A stretch of DNA of 15,957 nt, from NCBI GenBank assembly GCA_903920485.1, contig CAIXMG010000085.1, positions 1 to 15,957 of the forward strand, given 5' to 3'. This document shows, piece by piece, positions 8,401 to 14,956 of the stretch. The notes under the pieces were generated by a model, which searched no databases, was not told where the DNA came from, and saw nothing but the letters and a program-made list of their open reading frames with translations. Both the position numbers and the translations under genes were made by a program. Position 1 is the first letter of the stretch, and each line of letters begins with the position of its first letter. This DNA is from an uncultured bacterium (GTDB taxonomy: Bacteria > Patescibacteriota > Minisyncoccia > Phycocordibacterales > UBA1006).

Positions 8401-9230
8401 CTCCTGATTTCTCGGCGGGGAATTACAGTGAATTCGTTACGCATCTTTCATGCGGGACGACGTATCACTATCGTGCCTATGCGACAAGTGTCGACGGAAC
8501 AGGATATGGAAATGATGTTTCGTTTGCGACAAATGTATGTCCGACATCTACACCAACACCAACACTTACGACACCTGTTTCATCGCAGTCATACGCAAAC
8601 GCGACACCGCTTGCGATCTCATTTGATCTTCCGGTAGCTCCGCTTCCGGGAAGTGTCTCACTTGTCTTTACTCCGACATCAGGTAGTCCAATCACGATTG
8701 CTCTCCAAGGTATTTCTTCAGGAGTGACGGCATTCAATCTTCCGCTTACGGGAGGAATTTCAGGAGTTTCTCAAGTTGCATCAACAACATCGGATAGTAT
8801 TCCTGCGGGAACGTATACCGTCGTATTGAGTTACCAGGATGCCGGCGGTGATTCTCCAGCAACAGCGACCGCAACGGATGTTTCGGTTACTGCGCCTGCA
8901 CCTGTTAGTACTAGTTATTATTCAGGAGGCAGTTCTTCTGGGGGTAGGGCTTATACGGCAGTAATGGCAACTCCTGTTACAACAAGTATACAGCCAAGTA
9001 CAATCACGCGAACTCTTAAATACAACAGTAAAGGATCGGATGTTGTTCTTCTCCAAGAATATCTCAACAGTCACGGATACGTCATTGCAAAATCGGGGGC
9101 AGGATCTCCTGGTCACGAAACAAATTTATTCGGACTGCTTACCAAGAAAGCCGTTGAAAAATTCCAGAAAGATCACGGACTGAATCCCGACGGGGTGGTG
9201 GGACCGAAGACGCGCGCACTGATGATTTAA
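5415..9230 (+). CDS. Secreted protein with 21 Asp-box (BNR-like) repeats, FN3 and PG-binding anchor
   Basis: This protein has 1271 residues. Residues 1-30 are a signal peptide (cut after SAYA). Residues 51-945 hold 21 units of about 42 residues with the pattern W-x-SIASSSDGTHL, then GGDIYTS, then an Asp-box (STDSGVTW) and TDQTAAG. Asp-box repeats form blades of beta-propellers in sialidases, sortilin and YCF48/HCF136-type proteins. Units 7, 14 and 21 have degenerate Asp-boxes and tails, which points to three seven-bladed propellers (51-353, 354-646, 647-945). Residues 31-42 (WSWVDATAG) look like the tail of a unit and may close a ring. Residues 946-1040 are FN3-like and 1047-1163 an Ig-like region. 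A Ser/Gly linker leads to a PG_binding_1-like anchor (1197-1271, LKYNSKGSDVVLLQ, FQKDHG, PDGVVGPKTRALM). I see no sialidase arginine triad or FRIP motif, so a binding or scaffold role is inferred. Confidence 0.92.
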   Translation: MKNKQIIIGALVAIPLLMIGFLYLPHSAYASGGWSWVDATAGRIIPPTHLNFSSMASSSDGTHLAAVVNGGDIYTSTDSGITWTDQQSAGNQSWISIASSSDGTHLAATVGGGSGDIFTSTDSGVTWTDQAASGTQSANQGWGNIASSSDGTHLAAETGYGNIYTSTDSGVTWTDQAASGTHNWQSIASSSDGSHLVAAAYYGEGIFTSPDYGVTWTLQAGAPSLNWGSIASSADGSHLAAAAQGGDIYTSTDGGVTWIDQIGSGSRYWQSIASSSDGTHLVAAVNGGDIFTSADLGVTWTDETSLGQREWQTVVSSSDGTKLAAAVYSGTIHTSTNSGSTWTSQNVVISTQMNWSSIASSYDGTRLVAVVNGGDIFTSANEGATWIDQSSAGSRHWISVASSSDSTHLVAAVQGGDIFTSTDSGVTWHDRSSAGSQNWRAVASDSTGDNLVAVVSGGDIWTSANSGKDWTDQTAAGNSHWQSVASSSDGAHLIAASGGDIFTSADSGATWTDQTAAGSRNWASVASSSDGSHLVAAAKSGDIYTSTDYGATWTDQTAAGSQKWTSVASDVTGQYLVAEVVNGDIYTSTDYGVTWTDQTSAGSRSWAAIASSSDGSHLASAVQSGDIYTSTASGTLWSLSPVSLGVQWSALEASQDGTFLIGAVSGGDIYTSSDRGVTWIDRTTPGNQSWRAVATSSDGSHLAAVVSGGDIWTSADSGATWTDQTAAGSRHWMSIASSSDGSHLAAVAYYGDYIYTSTDYGVTWTTQTGAGTQEWNAIASDSTGQDLVVVAGGWETTGDIWTSTDGGSTWVDRTAAGTRKWYGVTSSSDGKYLVATSGGGTSNGDIYTSTDSGIDWTDQTAAGNRKWKYISSSGDGTEIAASANNDYVYLSLDSGATWTAEVVPGVRNWGGVAFSGDGSELVVAVGGAYTYTSGTGDIWILETLPVLTTSPATDVTETTATFNGGITNTGQDAPTIRGFDWGTTAEYGTVTTENGTPDFSAGNYSEFVTHLSCGTTYHYRAYATSVDGTGYGNDVSFATNVCPTSTPTPTLTTPVSSQSYANATPLAISFDLPVAPLPGSVSLVFTPTSGSPITIALQGISSGVTAFNLPLTGGISGVSQVASTTSDSIPAGTYTVVLSYQDAGGDSPATATATDVSVTAPAPVSTSYYSGGSSSGGRAYTAVMATPVTTSIQPSTITRTLKYNSKGSDVVLLQEYLNSHGYVIAKSGAGSPGHETNLFGLLTKKAVEKFQKDHGLNPDGVVGPKTRALMI
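5769..5821 (+). repeat. 53-bp perfect direct repeat, copy 1
   Basis: This stretch (starting ACCTCGACGGACAGCGGCGT) is identical to 5907-5959. It encodes the Asp-box half of unit 2. The offset of 138 bp is 46 codons, so recombination between copies would remove or add one repeat unit in frame. Confidence 0.85.
5907..5959 (+). repeat. 53-bp perfect direct repeat, copy 2
   Basis: Identical to 5769-5821; it encodes the matching half of unit 3. Confidence 0.85.
6474..7352 (+). repeat. Asp-box repeats 8-14 (putative propeller 2)
   Basis: Seven units encode residues 354-646. Unit 14 closes with STASGTLW and a SLSPVSLGV tail, where other units have STDxGxTW and TDQTAAG. Confidence 0.75.
7353..8249 (+). 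repeat. Asp-box repeats 15-21 (putative propeller 3)
   Basis: Seven units encode residues 647-945. Unit 15 restarts with an atypical QWSALEASQDGTFL, and unit 21 ends with the degenerate SGTGDIWILETLP just before the FN3-like domain. Confidence 0.75.
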
Positions 9231-9248
9231 AATCTAAAAAGATGTTCT

Positions 9249-9284
9249 AAAAACAAAATCCCCACAAAACGGGGTTTTGTTTTT
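9249..9284 (+). terminator. Rho-independent terminator of the 21-repeat gene
   Basis: The left arm AAAAACAAAATCCCC (9249-9263) and right arm GGGGTTTTGTTTTT (9271-9284) pair with one bulged T around the loop ACAAAAC. The run of T follows the GC core. It lies 19 bases after the stop codon. Confidence 0.8.
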
Positions 9285-9304
9285 CCCGCAATATGATTTA
9301 TAAT
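9277..9304 (+). promoter_or_regulatory. Sigma-70-type promoter of the FN3/GLUG/Asp-box gene
   Basis: TTGTTT at 9277-9282 and TATAAT at 9299-9304 have a 16-base spacer. The -35 box lies inside the T-run of the preceding terminator. A start near 9311 gives a leader of about 47 nt without a Shine-Dalgarno sequence. Confidence 0.65.
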
Positions 9305-9357
9305 ATTAGCGTTAATCTTTATCAATTTGCGACTGTCGTCGCCATTCACCTTTTATT

Positions 9358-12300
9358 ATGTCTTTCAAAAAAATCGTTCCTTTTGTTTTACTCGCCGTCC
9401 TTGCAATCGTGATGCCGTTCCATGCCTTTGCCGGTAATGTTCCTGATGCGCCGACATCTGTTGCTGCAGCCGCGGCAAGTGGTTACTTGAACATGACGGT
9501 TACCTGGGATGCATCCGTCAGCAACGATCCTGGCGGGGTTACAGACTATTTTGTCGAGGTAATCCAACACGGCGACACTAATTGGAACCGTGACGAGGTT
9601 GTCGACGACGACATTTCCGCAAGCGACCCGCTGACCGACACGGTCAATCTTCCGGCATACGGCAGCTACGACATCCGTGTCAGTGCCGAAAACGGTTCCG
9701 GAACAAGTGATTATGGAACAACGACCTATGCAACCGGTGCGCCCGTGGTGCAGGATATTTCATCGTGCGATGACTTGATTGCGATCGATGCCGATCCGAC
9801 GTCGGGTTACGCGGACACATATGACATTACCGGCAACATAGATTGTAGTGTTCATTCGCTAAACGCTTTTCCACTGTTGTGGAACGATAAATTTTCCGGA
9901 ATATTAAACGGACAGGGGAACACGATCAGCAATCTCCGAATCTCGCCGATTATTAGAAATTCACTTGGTCATCAGGTAATCGATCTTGGTTTGTTTAGTG
10001 GTGCGTCAGGTGCAATGATTGAAAATTTGAATATTTCAGGAACCATGACTATTGGAACGTACAGCAATTCAAGGAATTTCGTGTATGCCGGTGCTCTTGT
10101 CGGCCGAGGTTATAATTTATCCATTCAGAACGTCACGAGTAGTCTTTCTATCACGGATGCGAATACTAACGGGAATCATAATTCGGCGATAGGTGGTCTA
10201 GTCGGAAATCTGAAGGTCGGTAATTCGTCAAACTTTTCAAACGATACGGTTTCAGGAACGATCGCGAACAGCAATATCGAATCGACAGGCGGTCTTGTCG
10301 GTTCGATCGACATGTCAAGTAATAACACGGCGCAGAATTTGACTCTTGATGGAAACACGATCAGCGGAAGCATCAGCGGAGGGTTGGACAATGTCGGCGG
10401 AATGGTCGGCAAATTGATCACCGATGTGGAGGACGATAATTCCAATACGACAATCACGGCCGACCGAAACGTTTCGACGGCGACGGTCAGCAGCACCAAC
10501 GGCGGGAATGTCGGCGGGTTGTTTGGAGACGTCGAGCCTTACAATAATTCCGCTGCGACGGTCAGTTTCAGCTTGACGAACGATTCGGTAACCGCAAACG
10601 TTTCAAGTGCTGACGCGGAAGACAATCAGGATGGCAACATCGGCGGTTTGATCGGGCGCCTCAACCAGGAAACGGACGGCAGCGGACCGGTGAGTTTTAA
10701 CGCAGTCAACGATTCGTTCGACGGTTCGGTTTCAGGTGCAACGAATGACAATGATGGCGGATTGATCGGGTCATTCATTTCACAAGAAAACGGCGGTACG
10801 GGACAAGTTTCGTACGCGCTTGACCATGATTTTTCAACCGGATCGGTAACAGGAAACGGGGGTATCGGCGGTCTGATCGGCGCACTTGATCATGCTGATA
10901 GTTCAGAAAACGTGCCGTCGATTACGGGAACCATTTCGCAAAGTTACTCGACCAGTTCCGTCACGGAAAACAGTTCAGACAATCCGGGCGACGGAGTTGA
11001 AGGCGGTCTGATCGGATTTGTTGGTTCGAAAGGGCATGGTTCCTTGCCATCGCCGGAACTTACCATTTCGGACACGTATGCTACGGGTGCGGTTATTGGC
11101 ACTCAGGCCATCGGCGGACTTATTGGATGCGATGGAAATACATCTCCTCTTGTCATCCAAAGAAGTTACGCTACCGGATCGACAAGTACCGCTGCTGATG
11201 CGACCGATGGCGACAACGATGTTGGCGGTCTTCTCGGATATCTTGCAAATGGCAGTACGGTACAGGATTCCTATGCAAGAGGTCTGGTAACTGGCTTGGA
11301 CAGTGACGACACCGGCGGACTTGTCGGGGATTCAAACGATGGAGATTTCAGCGGCGATACGATTTCAGATTCGTATTACGATCTGACGGGAACGGGACAG
11401 TATTCGTGTACCGATGCGGGAGATGTTGACGGATGTGCCGGTGTCAACAATACGCGAATCACATTCGGCAAGATCGGCTATTCGGAAACCAGCGATTGGT
11501 CGGCAATCGCATCGTCATCCGACGGAACCAAAGTCGTTGCTGTCGAAAACGGCGGCGATATCTTCACCTGGTCTCATGCAAACGGCATGGTTGACCAAAC
11601 TTCCGCCGGTTCGCGAAACTGGTCGTCAGTTGCATCATCGTCCGACGGAACGCATTTGGTCGCGGTTGTAAACGGCGGCGACATCTATACCTCTACGGAT
11701 TCAGGTGCCGATTGGACGGATCGCGGATTCTCGGGATCGTGGTCATCGGTCGCATCATCGTCCGACGGAACGCACTTGGTCGCGGTTGCGAACCCTGGAA
11801 ATATTTATATCTCGACTGACAGTGGTGCCACATGGTCGGTATCGCACGTGGGTCGCAGAAATCAGGCACAAGACTGGTCATCAGTTGCATCATCATCAGA
11901 CGGAACGCACCTGGCTGCAACGGTTAATGGCGGAGACATCTTCGTTTCAACGGACAGCGGTTCAACATGGACGGACACGGCATTTGCGAAAGCTTGGTCA
12001 TCAGTTGCATCATCATCGGACGGAACGCACCTGATTGCGGTTGTAAACGGCGGTGACATCTATACGTCAATAAATGACGGGTCTTCATGGACGGATCATC
12101 CGTCGATGGGACCAAACGGCTGGTCGTCAGTTGCATCATCATCAGACGGAACGCATTTGGTCGCGGTATTCAACGGATCGCTGACCTCTTCCCAGAATTT
12201 CGTTGCCGACCAAAGTTGCTCAAGTTCAAACTGTTCTTCGGATACCTATGTTTCATCCGACGGGGGTTCGACGTGGACGTACACTACTTCAGCCTATTTG

Positions 12301-13509
12301 GCAGTATCTCTAGGAGACTCTACTGCTGATTGGCAATCTGTCGCGACATCATCCGATGGCTCCGAAAGCTTTACGGTCGGAACCACGCTCGGATATGTCT
12401 TTAATCTTAGTATTCCTACTGGCGATCCGACGTACTTCTTCAACACGACGACGAATCCTCCGTTTTCTGGCGGCGTGATCAATTGGGATTTCACGAATGT
12501 TTGGAAGACGAATGCATCGTCTGATCCGACGTTTATCGCATACGCACCGCCGGTGATTTCCGCGATTGTCGCGACACCGACGCAAACGACTGCGACCATT
12601 ACGTGGACGACAAACGTCAGTGGACTCGCTACTACTACTGTTGCCTACGGACTGGATAATACCTACTCTGGTGGAGTCGCAAGAATTGATGGTTCCTCGG
12701 TTACGCTCGACGACTTGACCTGCGGTACGACGTACCACTACGAGATTTCATCGACGGACAGCAGTCTCAATACAACAACAAGCGGAGATCAGACGTTTAC
12801 GACGACGGCTTGCGCGGATGTTCCTCCGGTCATTTCGGACGTGACGGCTGTTCCGTCGCAGACCAGTGCAACAATCACCTGGACGACTGATAAGCTTGCG
12901 ACACCGTCAGTTGCTTATGGAACGACTGATTCGTACGGATCAAATTCAAGTACGAACCTGAGCAACTCGCTTGCACCTACCGAATCGGCGTCCGCCATCC
13001 TTTCACCCTTGGCTTGCGGCACGACGTATTACTATCAAGTTTCCTCGACTGATGCCGGCAACGGAACGGCGGTTGGGAGTGCCAAGAACTTCACGACAAC
13101 CGCATGTCCAGTTTCTTCCGGGGGAGGTGGAGGTGGTGGAAGTTCGGGTGGTGGTTATACGGTATATAATCCTCCAGCGACAACCATAACATCTTCAGTA
13201 ATACCTCCGATAATCACAACAAGTACAGTTCCAGGTTCTTCAGTAGCAAGTTACATACTCTTCTTGAAAAATCTTTTACCAAATGCAAAATCTTCAGATG
13301 TTAATCGATTACAAGAATTCCTCAACACACACGGATATGTTGTTGCAAAAACGGGTGCAGGATCTCCTGGTCATGAAACATCAATATTCGGCCCTGCTAC
13401 TAAAAAAGCATTGATGAAATTCCAAAAGGAACACAAACTCACTGCTGATGGAGTCTTTGGTCCGAACACACGTAAGGCCATTAACGCGATTATCACAAAC
13501 GGTAATTAA
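9358..13509 (+). CDS. Secreted FN3/GLUG protein with nested Asp-box repeats and PG-binding anchor
   Basis: This protein has 1383 residues. Residues 1-25 are a signal peptide (cut after FHAFA). Residues 27-125 are FN3 (PDAPTSVAAAA, YDIRVSAENGSG). From about 130 a long GLUG-type region runs to 699, with repeated IGGLIG/VGGLVG motifs and the same Cys-pair start as the first gene (SSCDDL...NIDCS). Seven Asp-box units occupy 713-1021. The sequence then resumes at 1022 with PTYFFNTT...WDFTNVWKT, which is the end of the GLUG module in the first gene, so the Asp-box block is nested. Residues 1063-1152 and 1155-1246 are two FN3-like domains of purple-acid-phosphatase type (CGTTYHYEISSTD, CGTTYYYQVSSTD). 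A glycine-rich linker (about 1255-1266) leads to a PG_binding_1-like anchor (1302-1380, LQEFLNTHGYVVAKTGAG, FGPATKKALMKFQ). It is probably transcribed together with the small gene 12 bp downstream. The ligand is unknown and no catalytic residues are seen. Confidence 0.92.
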   Translation: MSFKKIVPFVLLAVLAIVMPFHAFAGNVPDAPTSVAAAAASGYLNMTVTWDASVSNDPGGVTDYFVEVIQHGDTNWNRDEVVDDDISASDPLTDTVNLPAYGSYDIRVSAENGSGTSDYGTTTYATGAPVVQDISSCDDLIAIDADPTSGYADTYDITGNIDCSVHSLNAFPLLWNDKFSGILNGQGNTISNLRISPIIRNSLGHQVIDLGLFSGASGAMIENLNISGTMTIGTYSNSRNFVYAGALVGRGYNLSIQNVTSSLSITDANTNGNHNSAIGGLVGNLKVGNSSNFSNDTVSGTIANSNIESTGGLVGSIDMSSNNTAQNLTLDGNTISGSISGGLDNVGGMVGKLITDVEDDNSNTTITADRNVSTATVSSTNGGNVGGLFGDVEPYNNSAATVSFSLTNDSVTANVSSADAEDNQDGNIGGLIGRLNQETDGSGPVSFNAVNDSFDGSVSGATNDNDGGLIGSFISQENGGTGQVSYALDHDFSTGSVTGNGGIGGLIGALDHADSSENVPSITGTISQSYSTSSVTENSSDNPGDGVEGGLIGFVGSKGHGSLPSPELTISDTYATGAVIGTQAIGGLIGCDGNTSPLVIQRSYATGSTSTAADATDGDNDVGGLLGYLANGSTVQDSYARGLVTGLDSDDTGGLVGDSNDGDFSGDTISDSYYDLTGTGQYSCTDAGDVDGCAGVNNTRITFGKIGYSETSDWSAIASSSDGTKVVAVENGGDIFTWSHANGMVDQTSAGSRNWSSVASSSDGTHLVAVVNGGDIYTSTDSGADWTDRGFSGSWSSVASSSDGTHLVAVANPGNIYISTDSGATWSVSHVGRRNQAQDWSSVASSSDGTHLAATVNGGDIFVSTDSGSTWTDTAFAKAWSSVASSSDGTHLIAVVNGGDIYTSINDGSSWTDHPSMGPNGWSSVASSSDGTHLVAVFNGSLTSSQNFVADQSCSSSNCSSDTYVSSDGGSTWTYTTSAYLAVSLGDSTADWQSVATSSDGSESFTVGTTLGYVFNLSIPTGDPTYFFNTTTNPPFSGGVINWDFTNVWKTNASSDPTFIAYAPPVISAIVATPTQTTATITWTTNVSGLATTTVAYGLDNTYSGGVARIDGSSVTLDDLTCGTTYHYEISSTDSSLNTTTSGDQTFTTTACADVPPVISDVTAVPSQTSATITWTTDKLATPSVAYGTTDSYGSNSSTNLSNSLAPTESASAILSPLACGTTYYYQVSSTDAGNGTAVGSAKNFTTTACPVSSGGGGGGGSSGGGYTVYNPPATTITSSVIPPIITTSTVPGSSVASYILFLKNLLPNAKSSDVNRLQEFLNTHGYVVAKTGAGSPGHETSIFGPATKKALMKFQKEHKLTADGVFGPNTRKAINAIITNGN
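11494..12420 (+). repeat. Seven Asp-box repeats nested in the GLUG domain (putative propeller)
   Basis: Seven units begin DW/NW/SW/DW/AW/GW/DW with SSVASSSDGTHL, encoding residues 713-1021. Five carry a recognisable Asp-box (for example STDSGATW). The first is degenerate, the sixth contains a Cys-bearing insert (CSSSNC), and the seventh lacks the box. The units match those in the preceding gene closely. Confidence 0.8.
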
Positions 13510-13521
13510 TTTCTTATCATT

Positions 13522-13992
13522 ATGAAAATCATTCAAAAAATTCCAAAAATTTCGCTTTGTATTCTCGGGGTGGCAATTTTGTGTTTTGTTACATTCACTC
13601 ATGTTTTTGCAGCAGCAACAACGACAATACAAGACCAAACTCAAAAGACTTCAGATTTGAAAGTTTTAAAACCACATCATGTTCAGATTCAGAAGCTCGA
13701 TAACAAATCTTTTTCTTCATCTTCTGATATTCTACACGGGACTGTCACGTCCGTAGGGTCGGATTCGGTTACTGTTTCGACAAAGGAATCAAGTTCATTG
13801 ACCGTTGTTACGGTTAATGAACAAACATTGTTTATGAATCGTAGGGGGGATATTGCTACTCTTTCTGATATAAAAGTTGGACAACGTGTTGGAATTGAAC
13901 TTTCTTCTGTTCAAGGGGTAAATCCAGCTGCTTCAGAAATAAGTATTTTTAGTCAAATAAAACGAGTTGCTACTTCTAAAAAGACACATTAA
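13522..13992 (+). CDS. Small secreted DUF5666-like protein
   Basis: This protein has 156 residues with a signal peptide at 1-30 (hydrophobic core LCILGVAILCFVTF, cut after HVFA). After a polar stretch, residues 70-147 have the DUF5666 pattern: ILHGTVTSVGSDSVTVST, a beta-rich VVTVNEQTLF, then TLSDIKVGQRVGIE, probably a small beta-barrel. The function of that family is not established. There is no anchor domain and no transmembrane segment after the signal, so it should be exported and free or bound to a partner. The ATG is 12 bp after the stop of the large gene, with no promoter or terminator between, so the two are probably one operon. No Shine-Dalgarno sequence is visible (TTATCATT before ATG). 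Confidence 0.8.
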   Translation: MKIIQKIPKISLCILGVAILCFVTFTHVFAAATTTIQDQTQKTSDLKVLKPHHVQIQKLDNKSFSSSSDILHGTVTSVGSDSVTVSTKESSSLTVVTVNEQTLFMNRRGDIATLSDIKVGQRVGIELSSVQGVNPAASEISIFSQIKRVATSKKTH

Positions 13993-14012
13993 GAAAGGTA
14001 TATATGGAGGTC

Positions 14013-14041
14013 TTGCATTCTTTTTGAAAATAATGTAAGAT
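14013..14041 (+). promoter_or_regulatory. Promoter of rpmG
   Basis: TTGCAT at 14013-14018 and TAAGAT at 14036-14041 have a 17-base spacer. The start site would fall near 14048, only about 3 nt before the rpmG ATG, predicting a nearly leaderless mRNA. Confidence 0.6.
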
Positions 14042-14050
14042 GGGCACACT

Positions 14051-14215
14051 ATGGCATATTACAAGGAAAAGCTCATCCGATTGGTTCACAAGGCGACAGG
14101 TCACATGTACTTGACTCGCAAGAACAAGAAGAAACTCTCAGGGGTTAAATTCAAGTTTAAAAAATACAATCCGATCTTGCGCAAAGTGGTTGAATACACT
14201 GAGAGTAAGAAATAA
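14051..14215 (+). CDS. rpmG: 50S ribosomal protein L33
   Basis: This short gene encodes 54 residues, starting MAYYKEKLIRLVHKATGHMY. L33 is a small basic protein of the large ribosomal subunit near the E site. Recognition rests on the conserved L33 order: a short beta strand, TGHMYLTRKNKK, then a basic strand FKFKKYNPILRKVVEYTESKK. The pattern (K)(Y/F)(N/D)P(I/V)(L/V)R is typical of the family. The length fits the usual 49-56 residues. It has no CxxC pairs, so it is the zinc-independent form. It has its own promoter and terminator, with the terminator stem overlapping the last base of the stop codon. No Shine-Dalgarno sequence precedes it, in line with a leaderless message. Confidence 0.93.
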   Translation: MAYYKEKLIRLVHKATGHMYLTRKNKKKLSGVKFKFKKYNPILRKVVEYTESKK

Positions 14216-14246
14216 AAAAGAAAATCCCTTACGGGATTTTCTTTTT
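14215..14246 (+). terminator. Rho-independent terminator of rpmG
   Basis: A perfect 14-bp stem is formed by AAAAAGAAAATCCC (14215-14228) and GGGATTTTCTTTTT (14233-14246), with loop TTAC. The A-rich left and T-rich right arms could make it work in both directions. Confidence 0.88.
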
Positions 14247-14262
14247 GCACATTTTTCATTTA

Positions 14263-14291
14263 TTGAAATATGATTATATAACTTATATAAT
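14263..14291 (+). promoter_or_regulatory. Promoter of the HTH gene
   Basis: TTGAAA at 14263-14268 and TATAAT at 14286-14291 have a 17-base spacer, close to consensus. The start would be near 14298, about 2 nt before the ATG at 14300, again predicting a leaderless mRNA. Confidence 0.7.
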
Positions 14292-14299
14292 AGGTTCAT

Positions 14300-14956
14300 A
14301 TGAAATTGCAAGAAAAAGCAAAGGCAGTTAAACTTCGCGAGAAAGGTTATTCATATAACGAGATTATGCGCGAGTGTTCTGTTTCGAAATCAACACTATC
14401 TATTTGGTTACGTGATATTAAATTGGATAATTTTGCAAAGAAACGAATAGATGATCAGTACACAAAAGGTCAATTGAAATCTCAAGAAAGTATTAAGTTC
14501 AAAACAGTAATCAAGCAGGGTATTGCAAAGGAGTTGGCGGAAAAGACGATTTCTAAAATTCAAAACTCAAAAGAAATGAGTCGTTTTATATGTGGCTTGT
14601 TATATTGGTGTGAAGGGTCAAAATCAATACCAGGATCACTATCATTTACAAACTCAGATCCAGAACTAATTAAATTATTTTTGAAGAATTTTAGAAATGG
14701 TTTTGAAATAAGTGAACAAAAATTTAGAGTGTGTGTCCACTTGCATTCTTATCATAAAAAAGATACTGTACTAAAGTATTGGTCCAATGTGGCTGGTATT
14801 CCACTTGGGCAATTTATTAAACCTTACCAAAAAACAACAAAAGATTCTTATAAAAAAGATGGATATCAAGGATGTATTCGTGTAACATATAATGACGTTT
14901 CGTTGTTTCGTGAATTGCTTGCAATAAGGGATACAATAATACAAAAGGGCGATTAG
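14300..14956 (+). CDS. HTH protein with LAGLIDADG-like C-terminal region
   Basis: This protein has 218 residues. Residues 6-40 form a resolvase-like helix-turn-helix (AVKLREKGYSYNEIMRECSV, then SKSTLSIWLRD). After a charged helical stretch (45-95), residues 97-108 (CGLLYWCEGSK) resemble a LAGLIDADG helix. They are followed by LSFTNSDPELIKLFLKNFR and RVCVHLHSYH, as in homing-endonuclease folds. Only one such motif is seen, so it would act as a dimer or be a non-cleaving DNA-binding descendant. Its target is unknown and it may regulate rather than cut DNA. It has its own near-consensus promoter. The last three codons and stop (GGC GAT TAG) lie within the tRNA-Trp gene, which it overlaps by 10 bp. 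Its base composition is more AT-rich than that of the surface genes. The HTH call is firm; the nuclease-fold call is tentative. Confidence 0.82.
   Translation: MKLQEKAKAVKLREKGYSYNEIMRECSVSKSTLSIWLRDIKLDNFAKKRIDDQYTKGQLKSQESIKFKTVIKQGIAKELAEKTISKIQNSKEMSRFICGLLYWCEGSKSIPGSLSFTNSDPELIKLFLKNFRNGFEISEQKFRVCVHLHSYHKKDTVLKYWSNVAGIPLGQFIKPYQKTTKDSYKKDGYQGCIRVTYNDVSLFRELLAIRDTIIQKGD

Noticed and set aside
5415..9230. Active sialidase or glycosidase because of Asp-boxes
   Set aside because: Asp-boxes are structural. No FRIP motif, arginine triad or catalytic Tyr/Glu arrangement can be seen among the repeats.
14004..14010. ATGGAGG before rpmG as a start codon or Shine-Dalgarno site
   Set aside because: The ATG frame stops after seven codons, and GGAGG is about 40 bases from the rpmG start and upstream of its -35 box.
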